Shown: positions 17,918 to 26,164, numbered from the stretch's first letter. The stretch is DNA of 64,000 nucleotides from Anaerocolumna cellulosilytica (GCF_014218335.1 NZ_AP023367.1:5366628-5430627), one strand, 5' to 3'. Notes: a model not told the origin generated them from the sequence alone. Numbers and translations: made by a program.

Positions 17918-17960
17918 CATAAACTCCCATCTGTGTGCCTTAAGCACTCCTTTATTGTAC
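17918..17960 (-). repeat. Hairpin/RBS element upstream of the decarboxylase gene
   Basis: The minus strand shows AGTGCTTAAGGCACAC, a hairpin with GTGC/GCAC arms, then AGATGGGAGTTT. GGGAG is at 17924-17928. The next ATG (17920) opens a four-codon frame that ends across the decarboxylase start. The first hairpin of the element is not clear here. Confidence 0.65.
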
Positions 17961-18078
17961 TCAAAACCCATAGTATATTCAATCTTTTTGTGTAAAATCA
18001 CGCGATAATCCAACTTATAGAAATCTTTTATTTTTTTCTAAAAAGAGTTATACTGTATTTGAATTATTCAGTTGAAAG

Positions 18079-18214
18079 AAAATACAATAAGAAAGGGTAG
18101 CCACAGAAATTCTTTCAACTTTTAGGGTATATCTGAAGACGGTTCTTAAAAGAACATTTCATTGAATATTCAGACACACCTTAGTGGCGGTATCGCAGAA
18201 AACTGCGGTATGAA
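18079..18214 (+). promoter_or_regulatory. Highly structured leader of the flavoprotein gene
   Basis: Three hairpins precede the gene. GTTGAAAGAA pairs perfectly with TTCTTTCAAC, GTTCTT with AAGAAC, and GTATCGCAG with CTGCGGTAT. The first uses the same arm sequence as the interspersed element, and the last ends just before GAAATGGGT. It may be a divergent relative of that element or a separate regulatory RNA. Confidence 0.5.
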
Positions 18215-18226
18215 ATGGGTAAAAAA

Positions 18227-18850
18227 ATGAAAGTTTTACTTATTAACGGAAGTCCCAAAGTTCACGGTTGTACATATACTGCTTTGGAAGAAATAGCCGG
18301 AGAACTGCAAAAACAGGGAATTGACACAGAAATATTCCATGTAGGAAACAAACCCATCAGAGGCTGTATCGGCTGTGGCGTCTGTCGCAGTCTATCAGGC
18401 AAATGTACTTTTGATGATGATACAGTAAACGTTGCTTTACTTAAAGCAAAGGAAGCAGATGGCTTTATCTTTGGCTCCCCGGTGCATTATGCTGCTGCCT
18501 CAGGACAGATAACTTCCTTCTTAGACCGCTTTTTCTTTGCTGGAAGCGGATATCAGTATAAACCCGGAGCGGTCATTTTAAGCTGTCGAAGAGGAGGCTC
18601 CACCGCTGCCTTTGACCAGCTAAATAAATACCTTACAATATCCTCCATGCCGGTAGTCTCTTCTCAGTATTGGAACATGGTACATGGCAATACCCCCGAA
18701 GAAGTTAAGCAGGATTTAGAAGGCATGCAAACCATGCGTACTTTAGGTAAAAATATGGCGTGGCTATTAAAATCCATTCAGGCTGGAAAAGAAGCCGGAA
18801 TCAGCTTGCCGGAAGAAGAAGAAAGGCTGCGTACTAATTTTATACGTTAG
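18227..18850 (+). CDS. NADPH-dependent FMN reductase / flavodoxin-like protein
   Basis: A 207-residue flavoprotein of the NADPH-dependent FMN reductase group. It starts MKVLLINGSPKVHGCTYTAL, the FMN phosphate loop, and has a Cys-rich segment GCIGCGVCRSLSGKC like iron-sulfur flavoproteins or azoreductase-like enzymes. GSPVHYAAASGQITSFLDR is the second flavin motif. I prefer the ATG at the conserved family start; an ATG four codons earlier is possible. The ribosome-binding site is weak (GGG), and a structured leader lies upstream. Single gene with a strong terminator. Substrate unknown. Confidence 0.87.
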   Translation: MKVLLINGSPKVHGCTYTALEEIAGELQKQGIDTEIFHVGNKPIRGCIGCGVCRSLSGKCTFDDDTVNVALLKAKEADGFIFGSPVHYAAASGQITSFLDRFFFAGSGYQYKPGAVILSCRRGGSTAAFDQLNKYLTISSMPVVSSQYWNMVHGNTPEEVKQDLEGMQTMRTLGKNMAWLLKSIQAGKEAGISLPEEEERLRTNFIR

Positions 18851-18893
18851 GATTTATTTGAGAGACTCTATATTAACTTATAAAGTTTGTTTT

Positions 18894-18937
18894 ACTATAA
18901 GAAAACCACCTTGATAGGTGGTTTTCTTATAGTGAAA
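18894..18937 (+). terminator. Strong hairpin terminator
   Basis: A perfect 17-bp stem (18894-18910 with 18917-18933, loop TTGATA) follows the flavoprotein gene. The arm ACTATAAGAAAACCACC pairs without mismatch. The T run is inside the stem rather than after it. Confidence 0.75.
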
Positions 18938-19008
18938 TTATTTGTATTTGAAACTATATTTTTAACCAAACTTCAAACTATCTTTGGCTAGAGCGTAACA
19001 TAGACATA

Positions 19009-19057
19009 AAAAAGTACAATACATAGGGCTCATCCTGAGATTAAATCCTATGTATCG
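19009..19057 (-). terminator. Terminator of the LytTR-ABC exporter operon
   Basis: On the minus strand ATACATAGG pairs with CCTATGTAT, followed by TGTACTTTTTT. It lies directly after the permease stop codon. Confidence 0.75.
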
Positions 19058-19064
19058 TCGTTAT

Positions 19065-19796
19065 CTATTTATCTAAACCAACTTTATTATAAGTAATAAA
19101 AAATACGGCACCGGATAATACAATCCATATAAAGATTACCAAAAACGGCATTATCCCACCATCTGATAGACTTCCGGTTTCAAATAGCTGCTTAAATAGC
19201 AGATTCATATTATAGTTGGGTGTAAATTTAGCTATATTTTTCATTCCTTCATTCAGGTCTGCAAAGGCAGGAATGAGTAACAGCAGCATCAGAACAGGCA
19301 TGCCTATAACTCCTGTTGCCATCTGATTGGGTGATAGTATGCCGATAACTGCTCCAATTTCAATCATACAGATAACCACCAGGAAGGATATTACCAAAAA
19401 CCCGACTAGGAATCGCACATCAAATTCCATAATAAAAAATATGAGTACGTTGGTTATTTGAGATATGATAAATGTTACCAATACTTTCCCTGCTAAAAAT
19501 TCAGGTGCAGATACTCCTGACAATAATATGGTACGTAATGTATTCTTTTCTTTTTCTTCTGCGATTAGCATAGCTATAACAAAACTGCATACCATAATCA
19601 GATTCATATTAAAACACATGTTAAAAATCATCATTTTAGATGAAATGTCATTACCATACAAACCAGAAAATATATTATTATATATTACACTAAATAAAAT
19701 CGGAAGCAAGCACATTACTAGTACATTGGAGTTTTTCAGAAAACTCTTCATTTCTTTTTTTGTTAATGCCTTTACTCTTTTGATTGAAAAATTCAT
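19065..19796 (-). CDS. ABC-2 type exporter permease
   Basis: A 243-residue membrane protein with about six helices. It begins MNFSIKRVKALTKKEMKSFL and contains EEKEKNTLRTILLSGVSAPEFLAGKVL, a loop typical of NatB-like and ABC-2 permeases. GGGAGG stands eight bases before the ATG, and the start overlaps the ATPase stop by one base (TAATG), so the two are translationally coupled. With the upstream ATPase and LytTR regulator it forms a self-contained exporter, probably for a peptide, antimicrobial or ion. The substrate is unknown. Confidence 0.87.
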   Translation of the reverse strand: MNFSIKRVKALTKKEMKSFLKNSNVLVMCLLPILFSVIYNNIFSGLYGNDISSKMMIFNMCFNMNLIMVCSFVIAMLIAEEKEKNTLRTILLSGVSAPEFLAGKVLVTFIISQITNVLIFFIMEFDVRFLVGFLVISFLVVICMIEIGAVIGILSPNQMATGVIGMPVLMLLLLIPAFADLNEGMKNIAKFTPNYNMNLLFKQLFETGSLSDGGIMPFLVIFIWIVLSGAVFFITYNKVGLDK

Positions 19797-20641
19797 TATA
19801 ATTCCCTCCCGGTTAACATAAGAAATATTTTTTCTAAAGTAGGTTCCTCTGAATGAACGGAACGCAATTTCTTTTCTTTCATCCACTGCATTATTTTTTC
19901 ACCGGTTTTTGGACAATTTTTTAAATGTAGTTTCTCTGTGTTGTCGTTAAGAATCACTGTGATATCATCTGTAATATATTTTAATTTTAAATCAGACGGT
20001 TTACCGCATTCAACGATTTCACCGTTGTTTAAGAAAGCAACCCTATGACAAAGCTTATCTGCTTCGACCATATTATGTGTAGTTAAAAATATTGTAGTTC
20101 CCTCTGCATTTAAAGATTTTAAAAGTTTATGGATTTCAAGAGTAGTACCAGGATCTAAGGCTGCCGTTGGTTCATCTAAGAATAAAAGCTTTGGTTTATG
20201 AAGCACTGCTCTTGCAAGCATAAGTCGCTGCTTCATACCTTTTGACAGTTTCCTTCCTTCTGTTTTCTTAGCCTCATGTAACCCAACTTTCTCTAACACT
20301 TCTGCTATTCTCTCTTTGGATATATCATAGAGCTCTGCAAATAACACCATATTATCCCATACAGATAACCGATCATAGATACCACTGTTATCACTAAGTA
20401 TACCTATATTATCAAATATGAACTTTTTATTAGCATATACTTCTTTTCCTAATACATTTACTTTACCGGAGGAAGGTAAGAGCTGACCTGTGAGTAATTT
20501 AATAGTAGTCGTTTTACCTGCACCGCTAGGTCCTAAGAAACCAAATATCTCACCTTCTTCTATTTTTACGTTTACATCTCTTAGTGCTTCCTTTTCATCG
20601 AAATTCTTTCTTACCTTTTCCATATCAACTATGTGGTTCAT
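19796..20641 (-). CDS. ABC exporter ATP-binding protein
   Basis: A 281-residue ATPase. Walker A is GPSGAGKTT, the signature is LSKGMKQRL, Walker B is LLFLDEPTAALDP and the switch is TTHNM. About 60 residues after the core form the usual C-terminal extension. AAAGGAGTTAAAAAC precedes the ATG. It lies 218 bp after the LytTR gene, and a very short reading frame with a good ribosome-binding site ends 21 bp before it. It should energise the downstream permease. Confidence 0.92.
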   Translation of the reverse strand: MNHIVDMEKVRKNFDEKEALRDVNVKIEEGEIFGFLGPSGAGKTTTIKLLTGQLLPSSGKVNVLGKEVYANKKFIFDNIGILSDNSGIYDRLSVWDNMVLFAELYDISKERIAEVLEKVGLHEAKKTEGRKLSKGMKQRLMLARAVLHKPKLLFLDEPTAALDPGTTLEIHKLLKSLNAEGTTIFLTTHNMVEADKLCHRVAFLNNGEIVECGKPSDLKLKYITDDITVILNDNTEKLHLKNCPKTGEKIMQWMKEKKLRSVHSEEPTLEKIFLMLTGREL

Positions 20642-20662
20642 GTTTTTAACTCCTTTCGGTTC

Positions 20663-20701
20663 TCATGAACACATTATGCTTCCGGAAAGAAGCTTTTGCA
20701 T
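20663..20701 (-). CDS. Possible leader peptide (12 codons)
   Basis: A short frame encoding MQKLLSGSIMCS sits on the minus strand just upstream of the ABC ATPase gene. AAGGAG is six bases before its ATG, as good a site as those of real genes here. A small CTTCTTTCCGGAAGC hairpin lies inside it. It may be a regulatory leader peptide. No homology can be judged at this length. Confidence 0.4.
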   Translation of the reverse strand: MQKLLSGSIMCS

Positions 20702-20859
20702 TATATTCTCCTTCAATAGAGCAATCTATAGTCTTACGGGAGAAATTTTGACCTGAAAACTGCATTTTTTACGCTGAATGGAGCAAAAAACAAGCTGAAA
20801 CTTTCTCAACGCACTCAGCTCAATCCCTTTATATAGATGAAATCAACTTCTACTCTCAA

Positions 20860-21876
20860 TTACAACTTTAGAATAGTTTTTAATTCCTCTAATCTCCCTT
20901 TCGATAAAGGAATGGAGCTTTTCACTTTATCTTCCAGATTAAGACTGTAGCTATTCCTTGTCCAGGTTACTACTTCCCTCACCCGTTGAAGATTGACAAG
21001 GTAAGAACGATGGCTTCTAAAGAAACCAAAACAGACTAACCTCTCTTCCAGTTCTGTTAAGGACAAATTACAGGGAAACCTTTCACCACGGATAAATAAG
21101 TAACTGCTGCCCTCTTCACTCTCGATATAATCGATTTCTTTTGGATCAAACAGAAGAATTTTATCTTCAATTTTTGCTGATATCTTTTCAAGAGTATAGG
21201 TACTCTTATTATCAACGGTTAATGACTTCTCCTCTTTCGCTTTCTCTTCCTTATTATCTATCTCTCTGCAACCGTCTTCATCCAGCCGATATGCTTTGTC
21301 GCCTACTAATATAGCATCTTTTAAGTACACAGAGGTTATTAAAAGAGCCGTTCCTCCATTACTTAACTCCTGTATGCCTTCCATAACCAGCTTCGCTCCT
21401 CCTCTATCCATGTTAAGAATTGGCTCCTGAAGCAGTAATAAAGTCGGTTTTTTTAGCATTTCCCTGGCTAAGCTTACCCTCCTTTTCTCAGAATAATTAA
21501 GCTTATGTATTTTCGTATTACCAATATCTAATAGTCCGAACTTTAACATAGTAGCTTTATAGTCTACACCCTTAGAGAATAGTTCGTGAAAGAATCTTAA
21601 ATATCCTTCAATGGACATGTTTTCATAAAGCGGGTCTTCTTTTAATATTACTCCTATGGAACCGTTCTTCTCTTTCATAAATTTCTGGGGAGGAATACCC
21701 TCAATTAAAATTTCACCCCGTGTGGGTAATTCCTTACCAAGAATCAACTCAAAAATCAGTTTCCCTATTTCATTGCTGCACTCTATACTAAGAGAGCTGC
21801 CTTTTTCTACACATATATCCAGTCCATTAATACTCTGATTTTTCATATCCTTAAACAGATTCTTAATCGCTAACAT
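20860..21876 (-). CDS. LytTR regulator with degenerate N-terminal ABC ATPase domain
   Basis: A 338-residue fusion. Residues 1-205 have the outline of an ABC ATPase, but the Walker A is broken (CSNEIGKL at 33-40), the signature is LNYSEKRRV and the Walker B Asp is replaced (LLLLQE, 146-151). Residues 237-338 are a LytTR DNA-binding domain (DYIESEEGSSYLFIRGERFP, GFFRSHRSYLVNL). It probably senses through the dead ATPase-like part and controls the downstream ABC exporter. GGAAGGA precedes the chosen ATG; a GTG five codons earlier overlaps that site. There is no linked histidine kinase. Confidence 0.85.
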   Translation of the reverse strand: MLAIKNLFKDMKNQSINGLDICVEKGSSLSIECSNEIGKLIFELILGKELPTRGEILIEGIPPQKFMKEKNGSIGVILKEDPLYENMSIEGYLRFFHELFSKGVDYKATMLKFGLLDIGNTKIHKLNYSEKRRVSLAREMLKKPTLLLLQEPILNMDRGGAKLVMEGIQELSNGGTALLITSVYLKDAILVGDKAYRLDEDGCREIDNKEEKAKEEKSLTVDNKSTYTLEKISAKIEDKILLFDPKEIDYIESEEGSSYLFIRGERFPCNLSLTELEERLVCFGFFRSHRSYLVNLQRVREVVTWTRNSYSLNLEDKVKSSIPLSKGRLEELKTILKL

Positions 21877-22025
21877 CGTAATTCCTTCCACTTTACTGGT
21901 ATACCATCACCATAAATTTTTATGCTCTTTATAATACCAATTTATAAGTTCATTCCCTATAATACAAATTGATATTATAAATTAATAGCATAATTTTATA
22001 CTAGAAACAAGTCCTACGGAATACA

Positions 22026-23021
22026 TTAACTAAAATAAAGTATTTTTTCTTTTCCAAACCGTTTATCTATTTCATGTAACAGCCATGCTTCCCCCTCTGA
22101 CCTTAGATCTGCTCTGTAACAATATTTACCCATTCCTCTTCCCTTCATTAAGTCTTTATCATACAGCTCAATCGCTTCGGGAAAAGCTTCATTATTAATC
22201 TTACGGTGTACAAAACTGTAAGTCATAAAAATAATCTCAAGAAACATCTGCTTTTTCACCTTTTCAGAAAGTTGCTCTTGTAACAAATCTAAAAGACCAG
22301 TGTACAGCTCCTTCCAATTATCCAGTAATATTACGGGTGCAATTAGTATCCCTACTGTATAATCTGCTTCTGCCATCTTATTAATTGCTTCTATTCTTTT
22401 CATCAAAGAAGCGGTTCCTACTTCAATACTTTGAATAATATATTGAGGATTGACAGACATACGAAAGATAACCCTTCCTTTATGATCAAGAGGAAGAAGG
22501 GAGTCTATCATATTAAATTTAGTTGGAAAAGTAATTTTCCCTTTTTTACTCTTGAGAAAATTCTCTACAATCCATGGCATATTGCCGGTTATGGTATTCT
22601 CAAGTACCAGGTCACTGTTACTGCCGATTTCAAAGGTCAAATCCCTGTCGCTTTTTTCTGAATATCGTATTAATCGATCCATCATTTGTTCCCGGTTAAC
22701 AAATATTCTTAAATATGAACATTTATTATAATTACATACTAGATAACAATAAAGACACATAGCCGTACAGCCGGAGGAGGTAAAGGGAACCAAATAGTCT
22801 GATACCTTATGATTTTCAGAATATTTATGGGTTTTTCTTGTACCTATAATTAATAATGATTTCATACCTGCGAATTCTGAGTTCTCTTTTGTTCGTAATT
22901 CTTCTATATTATTATGACTTTCAATAGGGACCCAGGCTATATCACCGTACTTTTCTTTTAACTCTCTGCCAAGCTGATAATTTAAGGACTCGGGTTCATA
23001 ATATATTTTTGAAGGTCGCAT
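22026..23021 (-). CDS. splB: Spore photoproduct lyase family radical SAM protein
   Basis: A 331-residue radical SAM protein. Spore photoproduct lyase repairs the thymine dimer of UV-irradiated spore DNA during germination. The Fe-S motif is in SSGCTAMCLYCYL (CxxxxCxxC-like spacing as in SPL), and YYEPESLNYQLGRELKEKYG matches the SPL N-terminus. I chose the ATG 99 nt inside the longest frame because it fits the family start and has AGGAAAGAGG just upstream. The gene follows the antiporter by 100 bp. Identity as SPL is likely; a relative with another substrate is possible. Confidence 0.82.
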   Translation of the reverse strand: MRPSKIYYEPESLNYQLGRELKEKYGDIAWVPIESHNNIEELRTKENSEFAGMKSLLIIGTRKTHKYSENHKVSDYLVPFTSSGCTAMCLYCYLVCNYNKCSYLRIFVNREQMMDRLIRYSEKSDRDLTFEIGSNSDLVLENTITGNMPWIVENFLKSKKGKITFPTKFNMIDSLLPLDHKGRVIFRMSVNPQYIIQSIEVGTASLMKRIEAINKMAEADYTVGILIAPVILLDNWKELYTGLLDLLQEQLSEKVKKQMFLEIIFMTYSFVHRKINNEAFPEAIELYDKDLMKGRGMGKYCYRADLRSEGEAWLLHEIDKRFGKEKILYFS

Positions 23022-23121
23022 CCTCTTTCCTGCCTTTCTTAAAACATTTAATTTAAGAAATAGTATCTGCACAAACCTTCGTATTAGACATACAGTATAT
23101 GGAACCTTGATAAAAGACATT

Positions 23122-24285
23122 CTATAATAGCTTTTTATAGGTCATGTCAATGAAAAATGCACCTAAAGGTGCTGTTAGTAAAATAGCCAAAACAGCAACC
23201 GTTAGTACAATTTTTCCGCAATTTAGTCCCATTGCTAATGGTATTGTTCCAATGGCTGCCTGCACTGTTGCCTTTGGAATATACGAAATCATACAAAACA
23301 TTTTTTCCTTACGTTTTAGTTCCGTTTTAATAAAGCATACATATACTCCCACACTACGAAATACCAAGGCAATTAGTATCATTGCAATGGCGCTAAAGCC
23401 TGCCTTCATGGCATAATTAATATCGATTGCCGTTCCCACCAAAATAAAAAGTAAAATCTCAGCTCCCGCCCAAAGACTTGAGAATTTAATAGAGAGCCTG
23501 CCTGCAATTTCTTTATTGTTTTGAAAAAGAGTTCCTCCCACAGTCATAATAGCAAGCAACGCTGAAAAAGGAAGAATACTCTTTTGTTCTGCCCATAATA
23601 AAATAAAAGACACACTCAGCATAGCAATAACCTTTAACGAATCCCTTAAGTGCATTATATAGAATACTTTATTTAATAAAATACCCGTAATAATTCCTAT
23701 AAAAACCCCACTGATAACAGCTATTGGAATTCCTGCAAAGGATAGCAGGGACACTTGCTCTCCGGTCGCCAGTGAAGTGAAGGATGTAAAAAGAACAATA
23801 ACAAATATATCATCAACCGAAGCTCCCGCCATTATAAGTTGAGGAACTCCTTTTTTAGTACCGTATCCCTCTTCTGTTAACTTTAACATCCTTGGCACAA
23901 TAACAGCTGGGGAAACAGCAGCCATTACTGCACCCATTATGGCTGCTTCCAATACTGTAATATGCAGTAATTTGGGTGCCATAAGAATATAACCTGTAAT
24001 TTCAAAACAAGCCGGTAAAAAACACATAAGCAAGGCCGGTCTGCCAACCTTTTTTAAGTCCTTAAGATTCATAGCCAATCCGGCTCTGGTTAGAATGATT
24101 ACTAAAGCAATCTGCCTTAATTCCCCAGAGATAGACAATACGGTTTTATCAATTATATTTAAGACATGAGGACCTAAAAGAACACCTGCAAATAGCATTC
24201 CCACTAACGCAGGAATCCTCAGTCTTTTTGCAGCCTCCGAAAAAATAAGCCCGAATAATAACATAATTCCTAAACTAGTTAACAT
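23122..24285 (-). CDS. CPA2-family cation/proton antiporter
   Basis: A 387-residue membrane protein with about 12 helices, like NapA/KefB transporters. Family features are FSEAAKRLRIPALVGMLFAGVLLGPHVL, AAVSPAVIVPRML and GASVDDIFVIVLF, the last containing the adjacent acidic pair that binds the cation. I prefer the ATG before LTSLGIMLLFG; a GTG 36 nt earlier has no ribosome-binding site. Its leader looks like a fluoride riboswitch, so the protein may take part in fluoride tolerance or in the proton balance that goes with it. The transported ion is not evident. Confidence 0.9.
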   Translation of the reverse strand: MLTSLGIMLLFGLIFSEAAKRLRIPALVGMLFAGVLLGPHVLNIIDKTVLSISGELRQIALVIILTRAGLAMNLKDLKKVGRPALLMCFLPACFEITGYILMAPKLLHITVLEAAIMGAVMAAVSPAVIVPRMLKLTEEGYGTKKGVPQLIMAGASVDDIFVIVLFTSFTSLATGEQVSLLSFAGIPIAVISGVFIGIITGILLNKVFYIMHLRDSLKVIAMLSVSFILLWAEQKSILPFSALLAIMTVGGTLFQNNKEIAGRLSIKFSSLWAGAEILLFILVGTAIDINYAMKAGFSAIAMILIALVFRSVGVYVCFIKTELKRKEKMFCMISYIPKATVQAAIGTIPLAMGLNCGKIVLTVAVLAILLTAPLGAFFIDMTYKKLL

Positions 24286-24352
24286 AAAATAGTCATACCC
24301 TTTCCGATAGAATCTATCCACCTAAATTTTTATTTCTTACCAGGAATAAAAA

Positions 24353-24440
24353 CAAAAAAGCTGATACCTCCTGTGAATTATCACAGAAGTCATCAGCTAA
24401 AGAGCGGTTTTGGTTTCCCACGGGAGAACTTCATTCCCTA
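24353..24440 (-). promoter_or_regulatory. Fluoride (crcB-type) riboswitch with terminator
   Basis: Minus strand reading gives GGGAATGAAGTTCTCCC, then AACCGCTCTTTAGCTGATGACTTCTG. This matches the fluoride aptamer pattern: GG..ATG.AGTTC..CC, an AACCGC joiner and CTGATGACTTCT, with pairing GAAGT/ACTTC. The last segment also forms the left arm of a terminator (AGCTGAT...ATCAGCT, 24359-24398) followed by six T. Ligand binding would therefore block termination. Confidence 0.82.
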
Positions 24441-24450
24441 TATAATCTTT

Positions 24451-24479
24451 ACTATAACACAACTATGTGGAAAATTCAA
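24451..24479 (-). promoter_or_regulatory. Promoter of the riboswitch-antiporter unit
   Basis: On the minus strand TTGAAT (24474-24479), a 17-bp spacer and TATAGT (24451-24456) place the transcript start just before the aptamer. Confidence 0.65.
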
Positions 24480-24609
24480 TCTCTAGAACCTTAAAGATTA
24501 ATCGTAATTGAAGAAAAATACAAAAATAGGACCTATAGAATCTTTACATTGTAAAATATTCTGTGCTATTATAATAATGTATGCTTAAAACACAAAGGAG
24601 AGTAGGAAG

Positions 24610-25242
24610 ATGAAACAAAAGAAAATATTACTAGCCATACTTGTTCTGGTAATGTTAACAGCTCTATCCGGTTGTAAAAAAAATGAATCCGCTTTTACCA
24701 TCGGTACCTGGAACGAAAATGTATTTGAAAACACTTGGCTTAACATGAAATTTGAGATTCCAAAAGACTGGAGTCTCGCAACGGACGAAGAGATTGCACA
24801 ATTAATGGATTTAGGAGCAGAAGCCATTGATTTAGAGGGTTCCGGCAGCGATTTATTAAAAAAAGTCGCAGAAATTAAAAACGTCTATGGCTTTTTAGCA
24901 TATTCACCAGATTCAACCTCTAATATTCAGTTAGTTTATGAAAATCTGGCATTAACTCTTGGCGGTACGAAATACACAGAAAATGATTATATTGAATCCG
25001 TAACTAATCTTATGCTGAACAATTCTGCTATTGAATATACGGTTGAGGATCAAAGTACTGTTCAAATTGCAGGCAGAGATTTTGAACTCCTTAGATTATC
25101 TATCTATGAAGGAGCATATTATCAAGATTTCTACTGTCATAAAGTTGATAATTACATGGTAAATATCGTTGCAAGCTATTTGGCAGATAATCAAGAAGAT
25201 ATGAAGGATATTCTATCCAAAATTACTGTTTTTGATAAATAG
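24610..25242 (+). CDS. Hypothetical lipoprotein
   Basis: A 210-residue exported protein. The signal peptide ends in the lipobox LSGC at residue 22 or so, so it should be attached to the outer face of the membrane. The mature part is a soluble alpha/beta protein containing WLNMKFEIPKDWSLAT, a phrase common in clostridial lipoproteins of unknown function. AAAGGAGAGTAGGAAG precedes the ATG. It is a single-gene unit ending at a shared terminator. No function can be named. Confidence 0.82.
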   Translation: MKQKKILLAILVLVMLTALSGCKKNESAFTIGTWNENVFENTWLNMKFEIPKDWSLATDEEIAQLMDLGAEAIDLEGSGSDLLKKVAEIKNVYGFLAYSPDSTSNIQLVYENLALTLGGTKYTENDYIESVTNLMLNNSAIEYTVEDQSTVQIAGRDFELLRLSIYEGAYYQDFYCHKVDNYMVNIVASYLADNQEDMKDILSKITVFDK

Positions 25243-25269
25243 AAGGGGTTTTTGGTCTTTCCATAAAGT

Positions 25270-25307
25270 AAAGGGTTGCAGCAAGACAACTTGTGGCAAC
25301 CCTTTTT
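25270..25307. terminator. Bidirectional terminator
   Basis: AAAGGGTTGC (25270-25279) pairs with GCAACCCTTT (25296-25305), with T runs in both directions. It separates convergent lipoprotein and glutaredoxin-like genes. Confidence 0.8.
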
Positions 25308-25308
25308 A

Positions 25309-25659
25309 TTAACATTTCCCTTTTCCATCCAGAGAGCAGGCATTCACTTCTAAGTTTGTTTCTGTTTGTTCCGGAGCACTTATTTCTTTACTTTTTCCAC
25401 TTTCTGAATCCAGGAAATCGGATACCTGAAAGGTTTTTGTTCCATCCTCTAGAATAAAGAACGGAATCCCAATTCTGCCTTCTTTTATTACCTCAGCAAA
25501 CATGGCTTCATGGTCACGATATGCTAAAAACTCTTTTAATCGTGCTGTACTTTCTGTAATATTTCTATAATCTAATTCAATGTCTGGACGTTTGCTTAAC
25601 TGTTCTTTCGCTTTCACACATCCCGGACAAATTTCAGCTCCATACATTAAAACTTTCAT
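25309..25659 (-). CDS. Glutaredoxin-like protein
   Basis: A 116-residue thioredoxin-fold protein. The redox motif CPGC is at residues 11-14 and the cis-proline region is GRIGIPFFILEDG. After residue 85 there is a low-complexity tail ending in NACSLDGKGKC with two more cysteines, which is not usual for glutaredoxins. AAAGGAGGTTGC precedes the ATG. It may be a small disulfide reductase or a metal-handling protein. The tail may bind metal or act as a relay; that is inference. Confidence 0.82.
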   Translation of the reverse strand: MKVLMYGAEICPGCVKAKEQLSKRPDIELDYRNITESTARLKEFLAYRDHEAMFAEVIKEGRIGIPFFILEDGTKTFQVSDFLDSESGKSKEISAPEQTETNLEVNACSLDGKGKC

Positions 25660-25764
25660 TATGCAACCTCCTTTGTTGTTAATACTTATAACTTAACAGA
25701 AATTCTTAATTAATTCAAGAAGAGGATTTTAAAAGATATCTTTTCTACTAAATATATGACTAAC

Positions 25765-25813
25765 AAAAAAGCCCTAACCCAACAGCTCATACGTCTGTCA
25801 AACTAGGACTTTA
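25765..25813 (-). terminator. Terminator after tRNA-Lys
   Basis: On the minus strand AAAGTCCTA pairs with TAGGGCTTT, with an inner CAG/CTG stem, followed by TTTTTTG. It starts four bases after the tRNA. Confidence 0.7.
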
Positions 25814-25816
25814 CAA

Positions 25817-25889
25817 TGCGCCTCCAGGGGCTCGAACCCTGGACACCCTGATTAAGAGTCAGGTGCTCTACCAACTGAGCTAGAAGCGC
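25817..25889 (-). tRNA. tRNA-Lys (CTT)
   Basis: A 73-nt cloverleaf. The acceptor stem is GCGCTTC/GGAGGCGC-type, the D arm has AGCTCAGTTGGTAGAGC and the T arm GGTTCGAGCC. The anticodon loop is CTCTTAA, giving anticodon CTT. The 3' CCA is not encoded. Confidence 0.96.
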
Positions 25890-26164
25890 TTAAATTTCGA
25901 ACGCAAAATTGATTATATAGTATCATGAAACAAATTGCAAGTATTTTTTCATATTTTTTTTATTTTTCTTTAAAGATTTTATAATATTTGTTTAAAAAAT
26001 GTAAAAAAGAATATAAAACCGTCATTAAAAGCTCGAAACACAAACAAATGTTCGAATTAATCATTTTGAACACTCTTTTGCTTCCATTGTATATACAACA
26101 GGTGTACTTTCAATCATCTTTTAAAAAATAACAAAATATCATGAAAGTAACACCTGCTGCCAAA
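25890..26164. other. AT-rich intergenic region
   Basis: This 275-bp stretch lies between tRNA-Lys and trxA. It is very rich in A and T. I see no coding sequence or clear hairpin. It must contain the tRNA promoter on the minus strand. Confidence 0.4.

Noticed and set aside
17910..17930. MGVYVVK as the true start of the decarboxylase
   Set aside because: These codons are the repeat element itself and the ATG has no properly spaced ribosome-binding site, though the case is not closed.
20702..20859. LytTR direct-repeat binding sites upstream of the ABC ATPase gene
   Set aside because: Several CAG and GTTT words occur, but none form a clear repeat pair with the expected spacing.
21892..22025. 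Two similar GTATTATA words as paired promoters of the LytTR gene
   Set aside because: The words are AT-rich and no matching -35 elements could be fixed.
24585..24827. Frames opposite the lipoprotein gene
   Set aside because: They are antisense to a clear signal-peptide protein and lack starts with ribosome-binding sites.
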